64,000 nt of DNA from JAGQPD01 sp020426865 (GCA_041399065.1 JAWKTN010000005.1:744001-808000), one strand, 5' to 3'; shown: positions 18,601-26,529, counted from the stretch's first letter. Notes: generated by a model from the letters alone, not told the origin. Translations and numbers: made by a program.

Positions 18601-19163
18601 AATGTTTCAAGCCCCTCAATCGCGTCTATCACAACGAGGGGGGGAAATCGCTTCTCTACGGATCCCACCAATCCAACCAAGTGGTTGACAAATCCCCAGT
18701 CGTCGCCAGCCGTTTCCTCTTGGAGGTCCATAAAAAAAACAGATCCTCCGGTCCGATTAAACATCCGCCGAACCGATCTTTCATCATCGGAAAGAAAAGG
18801 GCGGATTGGTACGAGTTCGAGATGGTCGTCATACGTATCACTTCTCCGTGTGCGTTGCGAGTAACGGGCACGGATTGTCTCCTCCCTTAGGATTGGTCGA
18901 TTGAGACCGAACGCACTCCACTGTTGCTGCGCCTGCGACAAGGACAAGTCTGTCGACACATATAGGGCGATTGCATTATCTGATCTGTGATCTGAAACAT
19001 ATGTTGAAGCGAGATGAAACGCTAATAACGATTTACCGCAGCCATCGGGACCGATAACTGCGACCGACCACTTGTCTACATCTGGACGCAGAACCGTCGG
19101 GTGCGTAATCATGTCGTCCAAACCCTTGATTCCGAATCGTACAAACGGCTTGACAGCGTTCAT
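15630..19163 (-). CDS. Giant double-KaiC-like ATPase with solute-binding-protein-like region
   Basis: 1177 residues. The start at 19163 forms a 4-nt ATGA overlap with the upstream ATPase gene. Domain 1 (about 10-330) is a KaiC/RecA-like NTPase: GIKGLDDM, Walker A GPDGCGKS (38-45), Walker B LVVID (176-180). Domain 2 (about 340-610) has P-loop GEPGTFKS (383-390) and IVIED (511-515). From about 640 the chain resembles a family-1 extracellular solute-binding protein: LAVRLYGGN, IDEFWSDGK, LLSLDSYF, RIPYLWDFGM and VTWGEFFTACQVI occur in the order of SBP landmarks (lobe I strand, target, PLDxYL, GxPY, TWxEF). No signal peptide is present, so it is cytoplasmic. The SBP likeness is by eye only. Function unknown; an ATP-driven sensor or defence-type switch working with the PilT-like partner is inference. 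Confidence 0.75.
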   Translation of the reverse strand: MNAVKPFVRFGIKGLDDMITHPTVLRPDVDKWSVAVIGPDGCGKSLLAFHLASTYVSDHRSDNAIALYVSTDLSLSQAQQQWSAFGLNRPILREETIRARYSQRTRRSDTYDDHLELVPIRPFLSDDERSVRRMFNRTGGSVFFMDLQEETAGDDWGFVNHLVGLVGSVEKRFPPLVVIDAIEGLETFVGETDQFGEGRTRRSRIAQLTRLATQVGVQLVFVVEEPDGTSRLPEQYVADLVIRLRYNDDTSYVQRYIEIEKCRGVAHARGKHEFSIRSGLGTFTGRESNIDDPFISWVEEVEFDIDRIANTTTLAHIHISESLHLRSRQVRSTPQLGFDLIGAPTFGLERLDKRVEIEKSVESRQNRESHQYSLPGSFTVLFGEPGTFKSRLARRFLAQTFVDNKGKTLPLQEQGVAVLITTGSIEKEMLRDKILLHLAAPDATNISQLSSRLLCRRINVRHLSSAYLMQIVDRHLFKAHAILHGKMDIDELRHTISHDDLRKVAHRIRIVIEDWQSIIASHPLIRDEPLALETVASALQREGVTSLIVSSQSGALLERRSRYECNDLERLDVNQIVTWSVPFFGERRVAIGFKTAITHGGPSHVFELCPRDPSGFDDTESLSVNPHFALYESVGLGNPKRIPLAVRLYGGNHTPNDNTMVQFAKVVADAFSQVFIPCRESTEVVSFDDAEAYEGFFTFADNLDNSRLDHSIVFQIDEFWSDGKRSLLSLDSYFNAIVAERNSSKEDGWIPRSDEDVYSLFHPRPFNEVITTKRTKHVHELTRRTAKLPYVTRRDMFRADTVRANGEAMRVDRIPYLWDFGMIVAEYDYWNTPSLRRRVLLNDGRTVSDVFDRLSMTSKRPPLPVVTWGEFFTACQVIAEYHKTATFDVDLSTPETLSCLVLEIWASLRMEMVRNATGEDPFGEKRTIKEMCTMCSLTLFIALAQLIAACPHLTAKNRRVCRDHVSPRAAASREWYHTASAIFRERGNERRLVLLRLPGFFSTRGDWSLAAAAGSRSPLLAHRALDILSSRRLNLLRLQDGIGLPVRDIVRDDQMGELVTAINILDPAIGGSRRLRLSEIVSIGADWTPGFNWLWRSRILRYDRDSFYFRRWVARMIEESAEWIPNELKGLDALTEVARNIRYEQSDQESLSDLSVERKFLRPFDERVEILRAALRI

Positions 19164-20383
19164 TCGCACAACTCCCGGAGATCGAGGTCTGTGGCTAAAT
19201 CGTTCAATTCGGCTTTGAGGCGGCCAATGCCCTGCCTTCGGGACGGTGTCAGGCTCTCCCACACGGCCTCTTGAAACTGCTTGCGGCCGTAAACAAAATG
19301 GCGGTTTGGGTGCACCGACGACAGCCCTGTGGCCACCAACGATGAAACTGCTAAAGGAGTTCGCTGGAAAAACGACGGCATGATAACCGAAAGGTCACGA
19401 GACGACGGAAGAGGGACAGATACCAGGTGAATGCAAGCGAGAATCCTGACGGCAACCTCTCGTCGTTTCGCCGGCGTATTCGCATTTACCGAAATAAATA
19501 TCCTAGAAATCGCTTCCGTGAGCGATGCTGCGTGGGCGGTGGAGACGACTAGGTGTCCTGACCCGGCGAAATCGATTGCGTCAATCCAATCCTGTTTCTT
19601 CCTAATCTCACCTATATAGACCAACGTTGGCGTCTGGCGAAGCGCATCATGAAGGGCGTCCGTGAGCGAATCAACGTCCTTTCCTTTCTCTCGCAACGTA
19701 CAGCAAAAGCCGAATAGAAGTGAGTCTTCTGGTTTTTGAAGGGAGCTTACGTTAACACTTGACGGCGATTTTCGGACCTTCCAGCTCTCAAGTGGATCCT
19801 CAAACGAAACAAGGTGAGGGCGCCTAAATCGTCTTGCAACCTCTGCACTGTGCACGGCCTGTCTCATTATGTCCAATGCAAGGACTTTTGCGACGTTTGA
19901 CTTGCTGGAGTTTGTCGCGCCCGCTATCAATATCAAACCAGTCGGTTGATTCGCGACTGAAACGCTTTTGGAGAATCCAATTTTGTCACAGATAACGCTC
20001 GTAATCTCATTCGTCCTAAGGACAAACCTACTTGCATCGTGAGCAGGTCCGGATACCCAAGTATTGTTCCGCGCGCGACGTCTTATTCTTCCAGGTGAAC
20101 TGCCGAACCGCATGGTTGCAGATACATACTTTCCCTTAAAACAACGACACGCACACGTTCTCGCGTTTACGAGCTTGGCCTGACTTCCGATTTGAACAAC
20201 TAAATCGTCATTGAACGAGTCGTGCTTTCGGCCTCCCCAGGGCCGAAAGTGACGTTCGATCGCCGTATCTACAAGATCTTGGGGAAAACAATCCGCTTGC
20301 CAATAAATGGTTTGGTCGTCTGCGTTCGTGAGGAACTCCCTTGCAATCGGCGATTTCTTGATCCGGAACGGTCGATTATTCAT
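19160..20383 (-). CDS. PilT/VirB11-like secretion-type ATPase
   Basis: 407 residues from the ATG at 20383 (no clear Shine-Dalgarno; a longer frame to 20461 lacks support). Motifs of the GspE/PilT ATPase family occur in order: a variant Walker A GATNSSKS (155-162), Asp box SFEDPLE (193-199), Walker B VYIGEIR (255-261) and His box GHLVVSTAHA (275-284). The N-terminal part has CACRC (77-81), unusual for the family. There are no pilus, secretin or T4SS genes next to it; its only partner is the overlapping KaiC-like gene. It may provide hexameric ATPase activity to that system. Confidence 0.8.
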   Translation of the reverse strand: MNNRPFRIKKSPIAREFLTNADDQTIYWQADCFPQDLVDTAIERHFRPWGGRKHDSFNDDLVVQIGSQAKLVNARTCACRCFKGKYVSATMRFGSSPGRIRRRARNNTWVSGPAHDASRFVLRTNEITSVICDKIGFSKSVSVANQPTGLILIAGATNSSKSNVAKVLALDIMRQAVHSAEVARRFRRPHLVSFEDPLESWKVRKSPSSVNVSSLQKPEDSLLFGFCCTLREKGKDVDSLTDALHDALRQTPTLVYIGEIRKKQDWIDAIDFAGSGHLVVSTAHAASLTEAISRIFISVNANTPAKRREVAVRILACIHLVSVPLPSSRDLSVIMPSFFQRTPLAVSSLVATGLSSVHPNRHFVYGRKQFQEAVWESLTPSRRQGIGRLKAELNDLATDLDLRELCE

Positions 20384-20494
20384 GCGGTAGACTTGAGTTG
20401 GGATACGCGGATCTCGGGAATACGAAAGCCAAAAGCTTACAATAGTATGTCTCAAAGTCAATATGCTAAGTTCCAGTTTTGCACTTTTCCAACG

Positions 20495-21961
20495 TCATCC
20501 AGCGAGGGACGCGAGGAAGGTCAGCAGGTCGAGGGAATTGTTTTGGGGTGTCGGTTTGAGGGACACGGGCTTTAATTGATCTTCCCAGCTTTTTCGCCGT
20601 AATGTAGTGAGCATGTCAGCGAAGCTCGGTTGGGACTTGCGCGTGTACCACGGCCGGTGACGGAACTGCAAATCGGCATGGCCTTCGGTCGCAAACCAGA
20701 CGATCGTCAGGCTGTACAAGAACATCGACATGGGTGCGGTTCGCTCGACCGCCTGAGGAACTCGGTTGGCCGGGTCCTCCAGGCCCAAGTGCTGCTTGCA
20801 GTCATAATGCATCACTTCGATGGACCAGCGGTACGAAAATATGGAAAGAATCTGACGCGTCGAAAGATCGATGTTGGTGCTGTAGAAGACTCGAGTTGGC
20901 CGATCACCGACGGTGTCTTGCGAGAGCACGAAGCGAAGCAGACGATCTTTGCCAGCAGTATAGTAGAGACCTGTCCGGGTCTTGACTCGTAGCGAACCGT
21001 GGAGACCGTACTGGTCGAAGTGATGTGTCTTCCAGGCGGTGCGATCGTTTTCCCATTGGCTGACGGAACTCAATCGCCTCCCCTTTTTGCGGCGACGACC
21101 ACGACCTTCTGATTGCTCTGATGCGGGCGCATACATCGCCGCTTTGGCGTGGACCGGGCCGATCAAGTCCACGTTACCAGGCAGCGTGCCGAGCACGCTG
21201 TGGTCACTGTAGAGACTGTCGACGACGAGAACAAATCGGCGATCCGGAAACCAGGAGGCGACCAAAGCGATCATCTCTGCCATTAGTTCAGGCCGCGTTT
21301 TTCTGGGTGATTTGTCATTTTTGTGAACTGCGCGAGCGTTTTGCGTCTGCATTTTTTTTGGCTGCGGCCATCTGTTTGGCTTTTTTAGAGGCGGCCTTGA
21401 TGCGTTTGGAATCACGATTGATTTTGACTTTATTTTTGCCTTTGGCCAGTCCCTGTTTGTTGCGATACAGTCGCATGCAGATTGGCAACGCAAACACCTT
21501 CGTCGGTGCCCACCACGGATTGACGATCACGATGCACAAATCCACCCAGTCGTGTCCCCAATGAAAGAGCTTCTTGGATTTCGACGAGTTGAGCGCGTCG
21601 TGATGCATGCCGGTACCGAAAATCCCCAAGCCCCGTTTTCGGCACAGCGTATCGTCGCCGGCCAGGACGATCGTCGCATCATTGCCAACGAGCGTCTTCA
21701 CGACCAGCTGGGCCAGAAGTTTCCAAAGCTGGTCAATATCCCAAACCGCGCGACTGAAGAAGCGATGATAGTCCGAGAAGTGTCCGTTGCCGACGGAGTC
21801 ACTGGAAACGATCAAATCCGTGATATAACGATGCCGAACGGATAGGGCCGAACGGATAGGATCCATCCAGACATCAGCAACTGAAAAGTAGCGAAGCTGG
21901 GCTGAGTAAAAACTGGCTGAAAGTGGAGCAGCAAAACAACGAACGATTCGGTAAGATACAT
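20495..21961 (-). pseudogene. IS4/IS701-like transposase, frameshifted
   Basis: The product starts at the ATG at 21961 (MYLTESFVVLLLHFQPVF) and should run to 20495. A tandem duplication of 14 bases (21833-21860) shifts the frame after GWILSVR; removing one copy restores the expected RHRYITDLI junction. A second change of frame occurs at an A8 run (21352-21359), which could be a second lesion or programmed slippage as in other IS families. DDE landmarks remain: LAGDDTL, FVLVVDSLY, and the C-terminal E in WSIEVMHYDCKQHLGL. The element cannot make a full transposase from this gene. Confidence 0.85.
21833..21860. repeat. 14-bp tandem duplication inside the IS transposase
   Basis: GCCGAACGGATAGG occurs twice in a row (21833-21846 and 21847-21860). 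Fourteen is not a multiple of three, so it inactivates the transposase. Confidence 0.9.
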
Positions 21962-22077
21962 CTGCGGCCTCCGTGCGCTGCGGAACTTGAATTGAATTGA
22001 ATCCAAATTCTGCGCGCCGGACCGCATTTTCACCTACACCATTTTTCCCCCCCGAAAAGTGCAAAACTGGAACTAAG

Positions 22078-22545
22078 AGCTGGACGTTGTCAATCAACGT
22101 AGGGTTCCTGGTCCGTGTCGCTCGGCGATCCAATTGAGTTCGTCAGGCCGTACTGTGAATCGACCATTTCCTTGACCAAAGCGAAAATCAGAATCCCAGC
22201 CAGCTCAGTCATTGCGTAAAATCGCCTGCGAGTCAGCAATCCTGGTATTAGCCAACTAGCCGGCATCGGTTTGATTGCGCCGCCGATCCATTCGGAGGGG
22301 AGACGCCTGAGGATGCAGTTTCACGGTGAAACGTCCAGAAGCCACAGAAATGGCGTTTTTAGCACGAAGTCGACCGCTTGGCTGGTTGCCCTACAATACG
22401 ATCAAGTAGGCGCCCCTACGCGGTTTAAAATGCGGATTGCAGTACACCGAGCATCACCAACATCATTAGGTTATTTCGCATGACCGCTGTTCATCTCGCC
22501 CTGCGTGATCGGGGTTTGTGAGGCGAGCCGAGTGATGCATGGATG
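22078..22545. other. Intergenic region without a recognised gene
   Basis: About 470 bases right of the IS. Apart from the TTGACA box near 22090 I see no gene or repeat. Confidence 0.4.
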
Positions 22546-22827
22546 TCATTCGATCCCGACGTCGTCTGGGTTACGTCGGGACAAAGCAACAACCGAAACA
22601 GCTTGGTGTGTGGATCGCGGCAAATCGATGGGAAGGGACTCGGAAGCTTCCGGGAGAATGGGGACGTCGGGAATCCTGCGTCCATTGTTTTGGCTCACCC
22701 GACATACCCAGTTGTCTAGCGAATGGCGGACTGCGGCATCCAGATTGAGGCTCATACTTGCCGCAAGCCGAGCAGTGTCGTGTCTTAATTCATTCGGAAC
22801 GTGGTGTTGCATATTTATCTCGCTCAC
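22546..22827 (-). CDS. Possible small DNA-binding or antitoxin-like protein
   Basis: 93 residues from a GTG (an ATG at 22812 is the alternative). The first 45 residues (HVPNELRHDTARLAASMSLN, then AVRHSLDNWV) resemble the helical half of a ribbon-helix-helix or antitoxin protein; the tail is polar. The family is not recognised and the ribosome-binding site is weak, so it may not be a gene. Confidence 0.35.
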   Translation of the reverse strand: MSEINMQHHVPNELRHDTARLAASMSLNLDAAVRHSLDNWVCRVSQNNGRRIPDVPILPEASESLPIDLPRSTHQAVSVVALSRRNPDDVGIE

Positions 22828-23242
22828 TCGTCGGTTCTCTTAGACAGTAGCACTTCCAGCAGTTGGAAGTCAAGTAAGTGTCGAATCGAGGCCGTCTCCG
22901 ACAAGACTATCCCAGTGAGCAATCGCGAAGAGGGTACGCTCCTGCGAAGCCATTGAGAAAGACGTCCTGAAAGTCAACGTGCTTGAGAAGAAGGCGTCGT
23001 GTAAATCGGTTTCTGCCTATGTCGGTGTTGAGCTTGCGAGAGAGTCGCTTGAAACACTTGAATCGACCAGCCATGTATTCGGGGAGTTGAATCGGATTGA
23101 GGTGGTATCGTGCGTTCGGTGCCATCCTGCATGCAAATTGGCCTCCCCTCCCCCCAGTCGCACAGAGAACGCGAGATGGTGCCCCTGCGTCGACGGCATT
23201 GGATCGCCGTAGCATGCGACGTGCACGTGGCACCGCGAACAG
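22828..23242. other. Non-coding region left of the origin
   Basis: About 415 bases with competing short frames only. It borders the DnaA boxes and may be part of the origin region. Confidence 0.4.
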
Positions 23243-23301
23243 TTATCCACAGGGGAGGAGTGTGTTATATAGAGTTAAAAATAGTGTTACGCTGTGGATA
23301 A
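23243..23301. promoter_or_regulatory. Origin region: two DnaA boxes flanking an AT-rich stretch
   Basis: A consensus DnaA box TTATCCACA lies at 23243-23251 and a second in opposite orientation, TGTGGATAA, at 23293-23301. Between them is an AT-rich segment (GTGTTATATAGAGTTAAAAA), the likely unwinding region. This is the usual layout next to plasmid iterons: the host DnaA protein binds the boxes and assists strand opening by the Rep-iteron complex. Confidence 0.8.
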
Positions 23302-23343
23302 CGGGCTGCAATCGACTGATCTCAAAACGAAATCAGAAACAGC

Positions 23344-23596
23344 CGGTGTGTAAAACGACGATAGACGGTGTGTAAAACGACGATAGACGGTGTGTAAAAC
23401 GACGATAGATGGTGTGCGAAACGACGATAGTATCGGCCCGATAAACAGTGGAAGGTCGAAAGCTGACGGTGGGTGAAAACACGAAGCACGCCCGCCGGTG
23501 GGTGAAACGACGAATGCCGGGTCGCGGTGGGTGAAACGACGATGGCCGGTGTGTGAAACCACGAAACGTCGCTGTCGGTGTGTGAAACGACGAATA
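23344..23596 (+). repeat. Replication iterons (nine copies)
   Basis: Nine direct repeats of about 20-21 bp lie at 23344, 23366, 23388, 23410, 23467, 23496, 23525, 23547 and 23576. The first four have an exact 22-bp period and the form CGGTGTGTAAAACGACGATA; the last five have the form CGGTGGGTGAAACGACGAA and are less regularly spaced. They lie just upstream of repA and are its expected binding sites for initiation and copy control. The 22-bp spacing, two helical turns, puts the Rep sites on one DNA face. Confidence 0.9.
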
Positions 23597-23598
23597 TG

Positions 23599-23617
23599 CT
23601 TGACTTGATTTGTCAAG
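23599..23617. promoter_or_regulatory. Dyad just upstream of repA
   Basis: CTTGAC (23599-23604) and GTCAAG (23612-23617) form an inverted repeat with a 7-nt spacer, directly after the last iteron and 19 bases before the repA start. It could be an operator for autoregulation of repA or overlap its promoter; its sequence does not resemble an iteron half-site. Confidence 0.45.
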
Positions 23618-23635
23618 GTGTTATCGATCATCCGC

Positions 23636-24682
23636 ATGAACGAGGTCATCCGCGAACGCTCCCCACTTCTTCCCGACCGGCATCAAACACCGGACTTCTT
23701 CGTGTGTGACATCTTTGATGCATCCCCGAAGGGAGACATGGCGTCGATGGAGCACCCCATTTTCTCGTTATCGACCAAGCCAGACGTGCGCGTTCGCCGG
23801 TATGAGAATGGCGAAAACTTCGTGGAAGTGCAGCCATCGGTAAAGGGTCTCGCAACGGTCCACGACCGCGACGTATTGATCTATTGCATTTCGCAGTTAA
23901 TGGCGGCGGTCAACGTTGGCAAACCGATCACTCAGGTGCTGCGGTTCAAGGCGTATGAGCTGCTGGTGGCCACGAACCGTGCAACGAGCGGCGATGCTTA
24001 TGCACGGCTGCGGGATGCGTTCGACCGGCTGGCCGGAACGCGGATCAGCACGAATCTTGTCACCGGTGGCCAGGAGGTGTACGACAATTTCGGCCTGGTG
24101 GAGCGGGTGACGATCGTGCGGGAGACGCGTGAGGGCAAAATGCAGGAAGTCGAGGTCAAACTCTCCGACTGGGTTTTCAACGCCATACGGCACAACGAGG
24201 TCTTGACCGTTTCCCGAGACTATTTCCGGCTGCGAAAGCCGTTAGAGCGGCGAATCTACGAGATTGCCCGTAAGCATGTGGGACGCCAGACAGAATGGCG
24301 CGTGTCGCTCGAGAAGTTGCAGAACAAGTGTGGATCATCGTCAACGCTTAAGGAGTTCCGCCGATTGGTGGGGGCAATCATCGAAGAGGACGAAGCCCAT
24401 GGACACCTGCCGGACTATTCGATCTCGTTCGACTGCGACAACGATAGCATGATTGTGTTTAGGTCGCGGGCGGCATTATCGGTTGTTCCGGATTCCGAGG
24501 GGCAAAAAGTGGCTCCGCTCAGCGCGGACGCCTATCACGACGCGAAACTCGCCGCACCTGGCTGGGACATTTACCATCTCGAACGCGAGTGGCGGGAGTG
24601 GATGACGGAGCCGCCGCGTGATGCAGAAGCTGCGTTTGTAGGCTTCTGCCGCAAATGGTACGAACGTCGGGGCGCCCCCTAA
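23636..24682 (+). CDS. repA: Plasmid replication initiator, RPA family (RepA)
   Basis: 348 residues from the ATG at 23636; a GTG at 23618 is the alternative. The body matches the replication initiator protein A family throughout: HPIFSLSTKPDVRVRRYE, VKGLATVHDRDVLIYCISQL, LLVATNR, RLAGTRI, SRDYFRLRKPLERRIYEIAR and GSSSTLKEFRRLV. It binds the upstream iterons and starts replication of the replicon, with DnaA. It converges on the parA operon, its stop overlapping the last gene of that operon by 4 bases. It is full length and without lesions, so the replicon is probably functional. Confidence 0.92.
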   Translation: MNEVIRERSPLLPDRHQTPDFFVCDIFDASPKGDMASMEHPIFSLSTKPDVRVRRYENGENFVEVQPSVKGLATVHDRDVLIYCISQLMAAVNVGKPITQVLRFKAYELLVATNRATSGDAYARLRDAFDRLAGTRISTNLVTGGQEVYDNFGLVERVTIVRETREGKMQEVEVKLSDWVFNAIRHNEVLTVSRDYFRLRKPLERRIYEIARKHVGRQTEWRVSLEKLQNKCGSSSTLKEFRRLVGAIIEEDEAHGHLPDYSISFDCDNDSMIVFRSRAALSVVPDSEGQKVAPLSADAYHDAKLAAPGWDIYHLEREWREWMTEPPRDAEAAFVGFCRKWYERRGAP

Positions 24683-24870
24683 TGAAGCCGAGGCTTGACC
24701 GTCCCATCAAGGACTTCCGTGCAACTGGCCGCAACCAACCGCACGATCGTTGTGAAGTCCTCGAATAGAAAGCTGACGGGAAGCCGGTCGACGTGAAGGA
24801 TGAGTTGGTCGTTGAGCTTTACAGAATGCTGAGGGAGAGATAGAAACAGGATCACGTTACGGTCCGACAT
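24679..24870 (-). CDS. Small protein at the end of the par operon
   Basis: 63 residues. The ATG lies three bases after the stop of the RHH gene, in operon order. Hydrophobic and beta-rich (VILFLSLPQHSVKLN), without a membrane-length segment. Its 3' end overlaps the convergent repA stop. Function unknown; it may aid partition or copy control. Confidence 0.45.
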   Translation of the reverse strand: MSDRNVILFLSLPQHSVKLNDQLILHVDRLPVSFLFEDFTTIVRLVAASCTEVLDGTVKPRLH

Positions 24871-24873
24871 GGA

Positions 24874-25230
24874 TTAGTACTCATAGCCATTCTGCTGCAG
24901 CCAAGCTTCGAGAGCTTCTTCGAGGATGTCCTGTACGTAGAAAGGAGGAGTTCCCGCCAGCTGCCGTTGCAGCGAAGCCCGTTTGAGGGCCGACGCGACT
25001 TCGGGACGGGTGCGGGTGGTCAGCGGCACACGGTTTGAGATTTGTGGCAGTAAATGTGGTCGTTCGGCATGACTCCCCTCCTCCCTGACAATCGGCCTCG
25101 GCCGGGACGCCGGTGACTCACTCGCATCGTCTTTACGCGGAGTGTTACCGAACACAAATGCCTCTTCTGCCTTCTGTTGCTCAGGAGTTGCGGGTTTGAG
25201 TCCTTCTACGAGTGAACGGCGTTCCGACAT
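24874..25230 (-). CDS. Ribbon-helix-helix centromere-binding protein (ParB-type partner of ParA)
   Basis: 118 residues, directly downstream of parA with a 12-base gap. A flexible, polar N-terminal half is followed by RVPLTTRTRPEVASALKRAS and YVQDILEEALEAWLQ, a ribbon-helix-helix fold. This matches ParG-like or other short adaptors that bind a centromere and stimulate ParA. The centromere is probably in the AT-rich region upstream of parA. Confidence 0.75.
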   Translation of the reverse strand: MSERRSLVEGLKPATPEQQKAEEAFVFGNTPRKDDASESPASRPRPIVREEGSHAERPHLLPQISNRVPLTTRTRPEVASALKRASLQRQLAGTPPFYVQDILEEALEAWLQQNGYEY

Positions 25231-25242
25231 GGTGATCCTCCG

Positions 25243-25905
25243 TTAGTGTTTCGCTTTGAGTTTTTTGCCACGTTTCGCTTCGGGCAGGATTTCGGCAAAG
25301 AGCGCGCGAATCTCATCGGCGGCCTCTCGCGCTCGGGAACCGAGTTTCCAAACCACGGCACACTGTCCGGGGGCATCGGCGTAAATCTGTCTCAGCGTCA
25401 TCGCCGTGCGGGCGAGAGGAAGACCAAGGGCGGCGGCAGCGTCCTTCATGTCTTTCGTTAAGCGGTAATTCTTGCCAACCATGCTGAGCACGATAATGGC
25501 CTTCGGGACACCGCCGCGAATGTCCTGCGCCTGCCGCAATACTTCCGTAGCCTTGGCGAGTGCCCTGACTTCCAACATCGACGCCTTGCACGGCACGATT
25601 GCCAGATGGGCACGTAAGAGCAACGCCCGGCTCGTTTCCGTCTGGCTCCCTGGACCGTCGCAGACGACATAGTCCGTCTCCGTGATCAGATTGGGCAGCT
25701 CGTTTAGGATGTGATTTGGGTTATCAAGACGCACCGTCTTAACGCCGGGTACCGCTTCGCGAATCCATTCGGACGAACTCTGTTGCGTGTCGCAGTCGGC
25801 AAGCGTGACTCGGTGCCCCTGCTCATAGAGCCAGGCTGCCAGATGTACGGCGGTCGTGGACTTGCCCACGCCGCCCTTGGAATTCGCGACTGCAATGATT
25901 GGCAT
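25243..25905 (-). CDS. parA: ParA-family partition ATPase
   Basis: 220 residues. A deviant Walker A (SKGGVGKSTTAVHLA, with signature Lys) at residues 9-23, Walker A' at VTLADCDTQQSSSEW and Walker B at DYVVCDGPG mark a short, HTH-less ParA as in type Ib partition. It forms ATP-dependent dimers on the nucleoid to move plasmid copies. First gene of a minus-strand operon with the RHH partner and a small gene. No clear ribosome-binding site is seen at the ATG, which may be a leaderless or weak start. Confidence 0.9.
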   Translation of the reverse strand: MPIIAVANSKGGVGKSTTAVHLAAWLYEQGHRVTLADCDTQQSSSEWIREAVPGVKTVRLDNPNHILNELPNLITETDYVVCDGPGSQTETSRALLLRAHLAIVPCKASMLEVRALAKATEVLRQAQDIRGGVPKAIIVLSMVGKNYRLTKDMKDAAAALGLPLARTAMTLRQIYADAPGQCAVVWKLGSRAREAADEIRALFAEILPEAKRGKKLKAKH

Positions 25906-26529
25906 GCGTCGACACTACGATCGATGCCGTCGCCTGACAAGCACAAAATGCATCCGGCAACATGGAATACTATGTTTCAGTTTTGCACTGTTGCAAGCTG
26001 GTCACAGTGATGCCATACACTATTGCAGGTCGTTTCACATGCATGTTGAGACGCCTGCCGGACGGCTGGTGATAGCGCAATATGGCTTAATGGAGGGAAA
26101 ACAAGCGTGTAATCATGTAAACATACTGACATGTCATCATGCAAACAACTCAGAAGGTACGCCTTAGAGGCAACGTGATGTCAGTTCTGCAGCTAAGTTT
26201 GTCCCTATGCAACGCGATAGGGAAGATGTCTGAAGAAACTTATCCACAACGATCTAATAATCTTGTGACCTCCCAAAGTCGACTGCCGCGATCTGCCAAA
26301 GTGCTCGGCAGTGGGACTTGGGGAGTAGCTGGTGGATGTTAGCTGCGCAACTGAGAGCAAATGACATACACATGACTACCAAGATGCCCGTATTCGATGA
26401 TCTTCCATTATTCCATCACCAATCCGCCATCAGTCGCAATCTCGGGCAAGCACCGTCGCACATCCGTTTCGCCGGTGGCAGATTGGAATGTTGAATTTGG
26501 CCTAAACACTCCCGGAATCGTCACACCGT
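25906..26529. other. Intergenic region upstream of parA; possible centromere
   Basis: About 620 AT-richer bases without a gene. It contains a consensus DnaA box at 26240-26248 and a pair of near-identical decamers, TCATGTAAAC and TCATGCAAAC (about 26113-26145). It should hold the parA promoter and possibly the centromere; I cannot define either. Confidence 0.4.
26240..26248 (+). promoter_or_regulatory. Isolated DnaA box
   Basis: A perfect TTATCCACA lies 0.35 kb upstream of parA and 2.9 kb from the origin boxes. It might regulate par transcription or be a chance match; a 9-mer is not strong evidence by itself. Confidence 0.4.

Larger units (their letters stand above)
20471..22072 (-). mobile_element. 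IS element, IS4/IS701-like, 1602 bp
   Basis: Near-perfect terminal inverted repeats (TTCCAGTTTTGCACTTTTC at the left end, 20471-20489, and its complement at 22054-22072) bound the element, with a 5-bp target duplication CTAAG at 20466-20470 and 22073-22077. It carries a single DDE-type transposase gene on the minus strand that is frameshifted. The clean target duplication suggests a fairly recent insertion. Confidence 0.9.
20458..22093 (-). promoter_or_regulatory. Putative sigma70 promoter of the PilT/KaiC operon, split by an IS
   Basis: On the minus strand a perfect TTGACA lies at 22093-22088. If the IS and one copy of its 5-bp target duplication are removed, it stands exactly 17 bp from TATTGA (20463-20458), a moderate -10 box, about 75 bp upstream of the operon start. 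In the present sequence the two boxes are 1.6 kb apart. Confidence 0.35.

Noticed and set aside
22907..23233. A 108-residue minus-strand frame and a plus-strand competitor next to the origin
   Set aside because: Both frames have poor composition and no start signal; they lie in origin-proximal non-coding DNA.
23344..23596. A CRISPR array
   Set aside because: The repeats are 20-21 bp with gaps of one to a few dozen bases, not spacer-length unique segments, and they lie directly upstream of a Rep gene; they are iterons.
25975..25990. A 12-bp match (CAGTTTTGCACT) to the terminal repeat of the IS at 20471-22072
   Set aside because: Too short and without a second end or target duplication; probably chance or a very old remnant.
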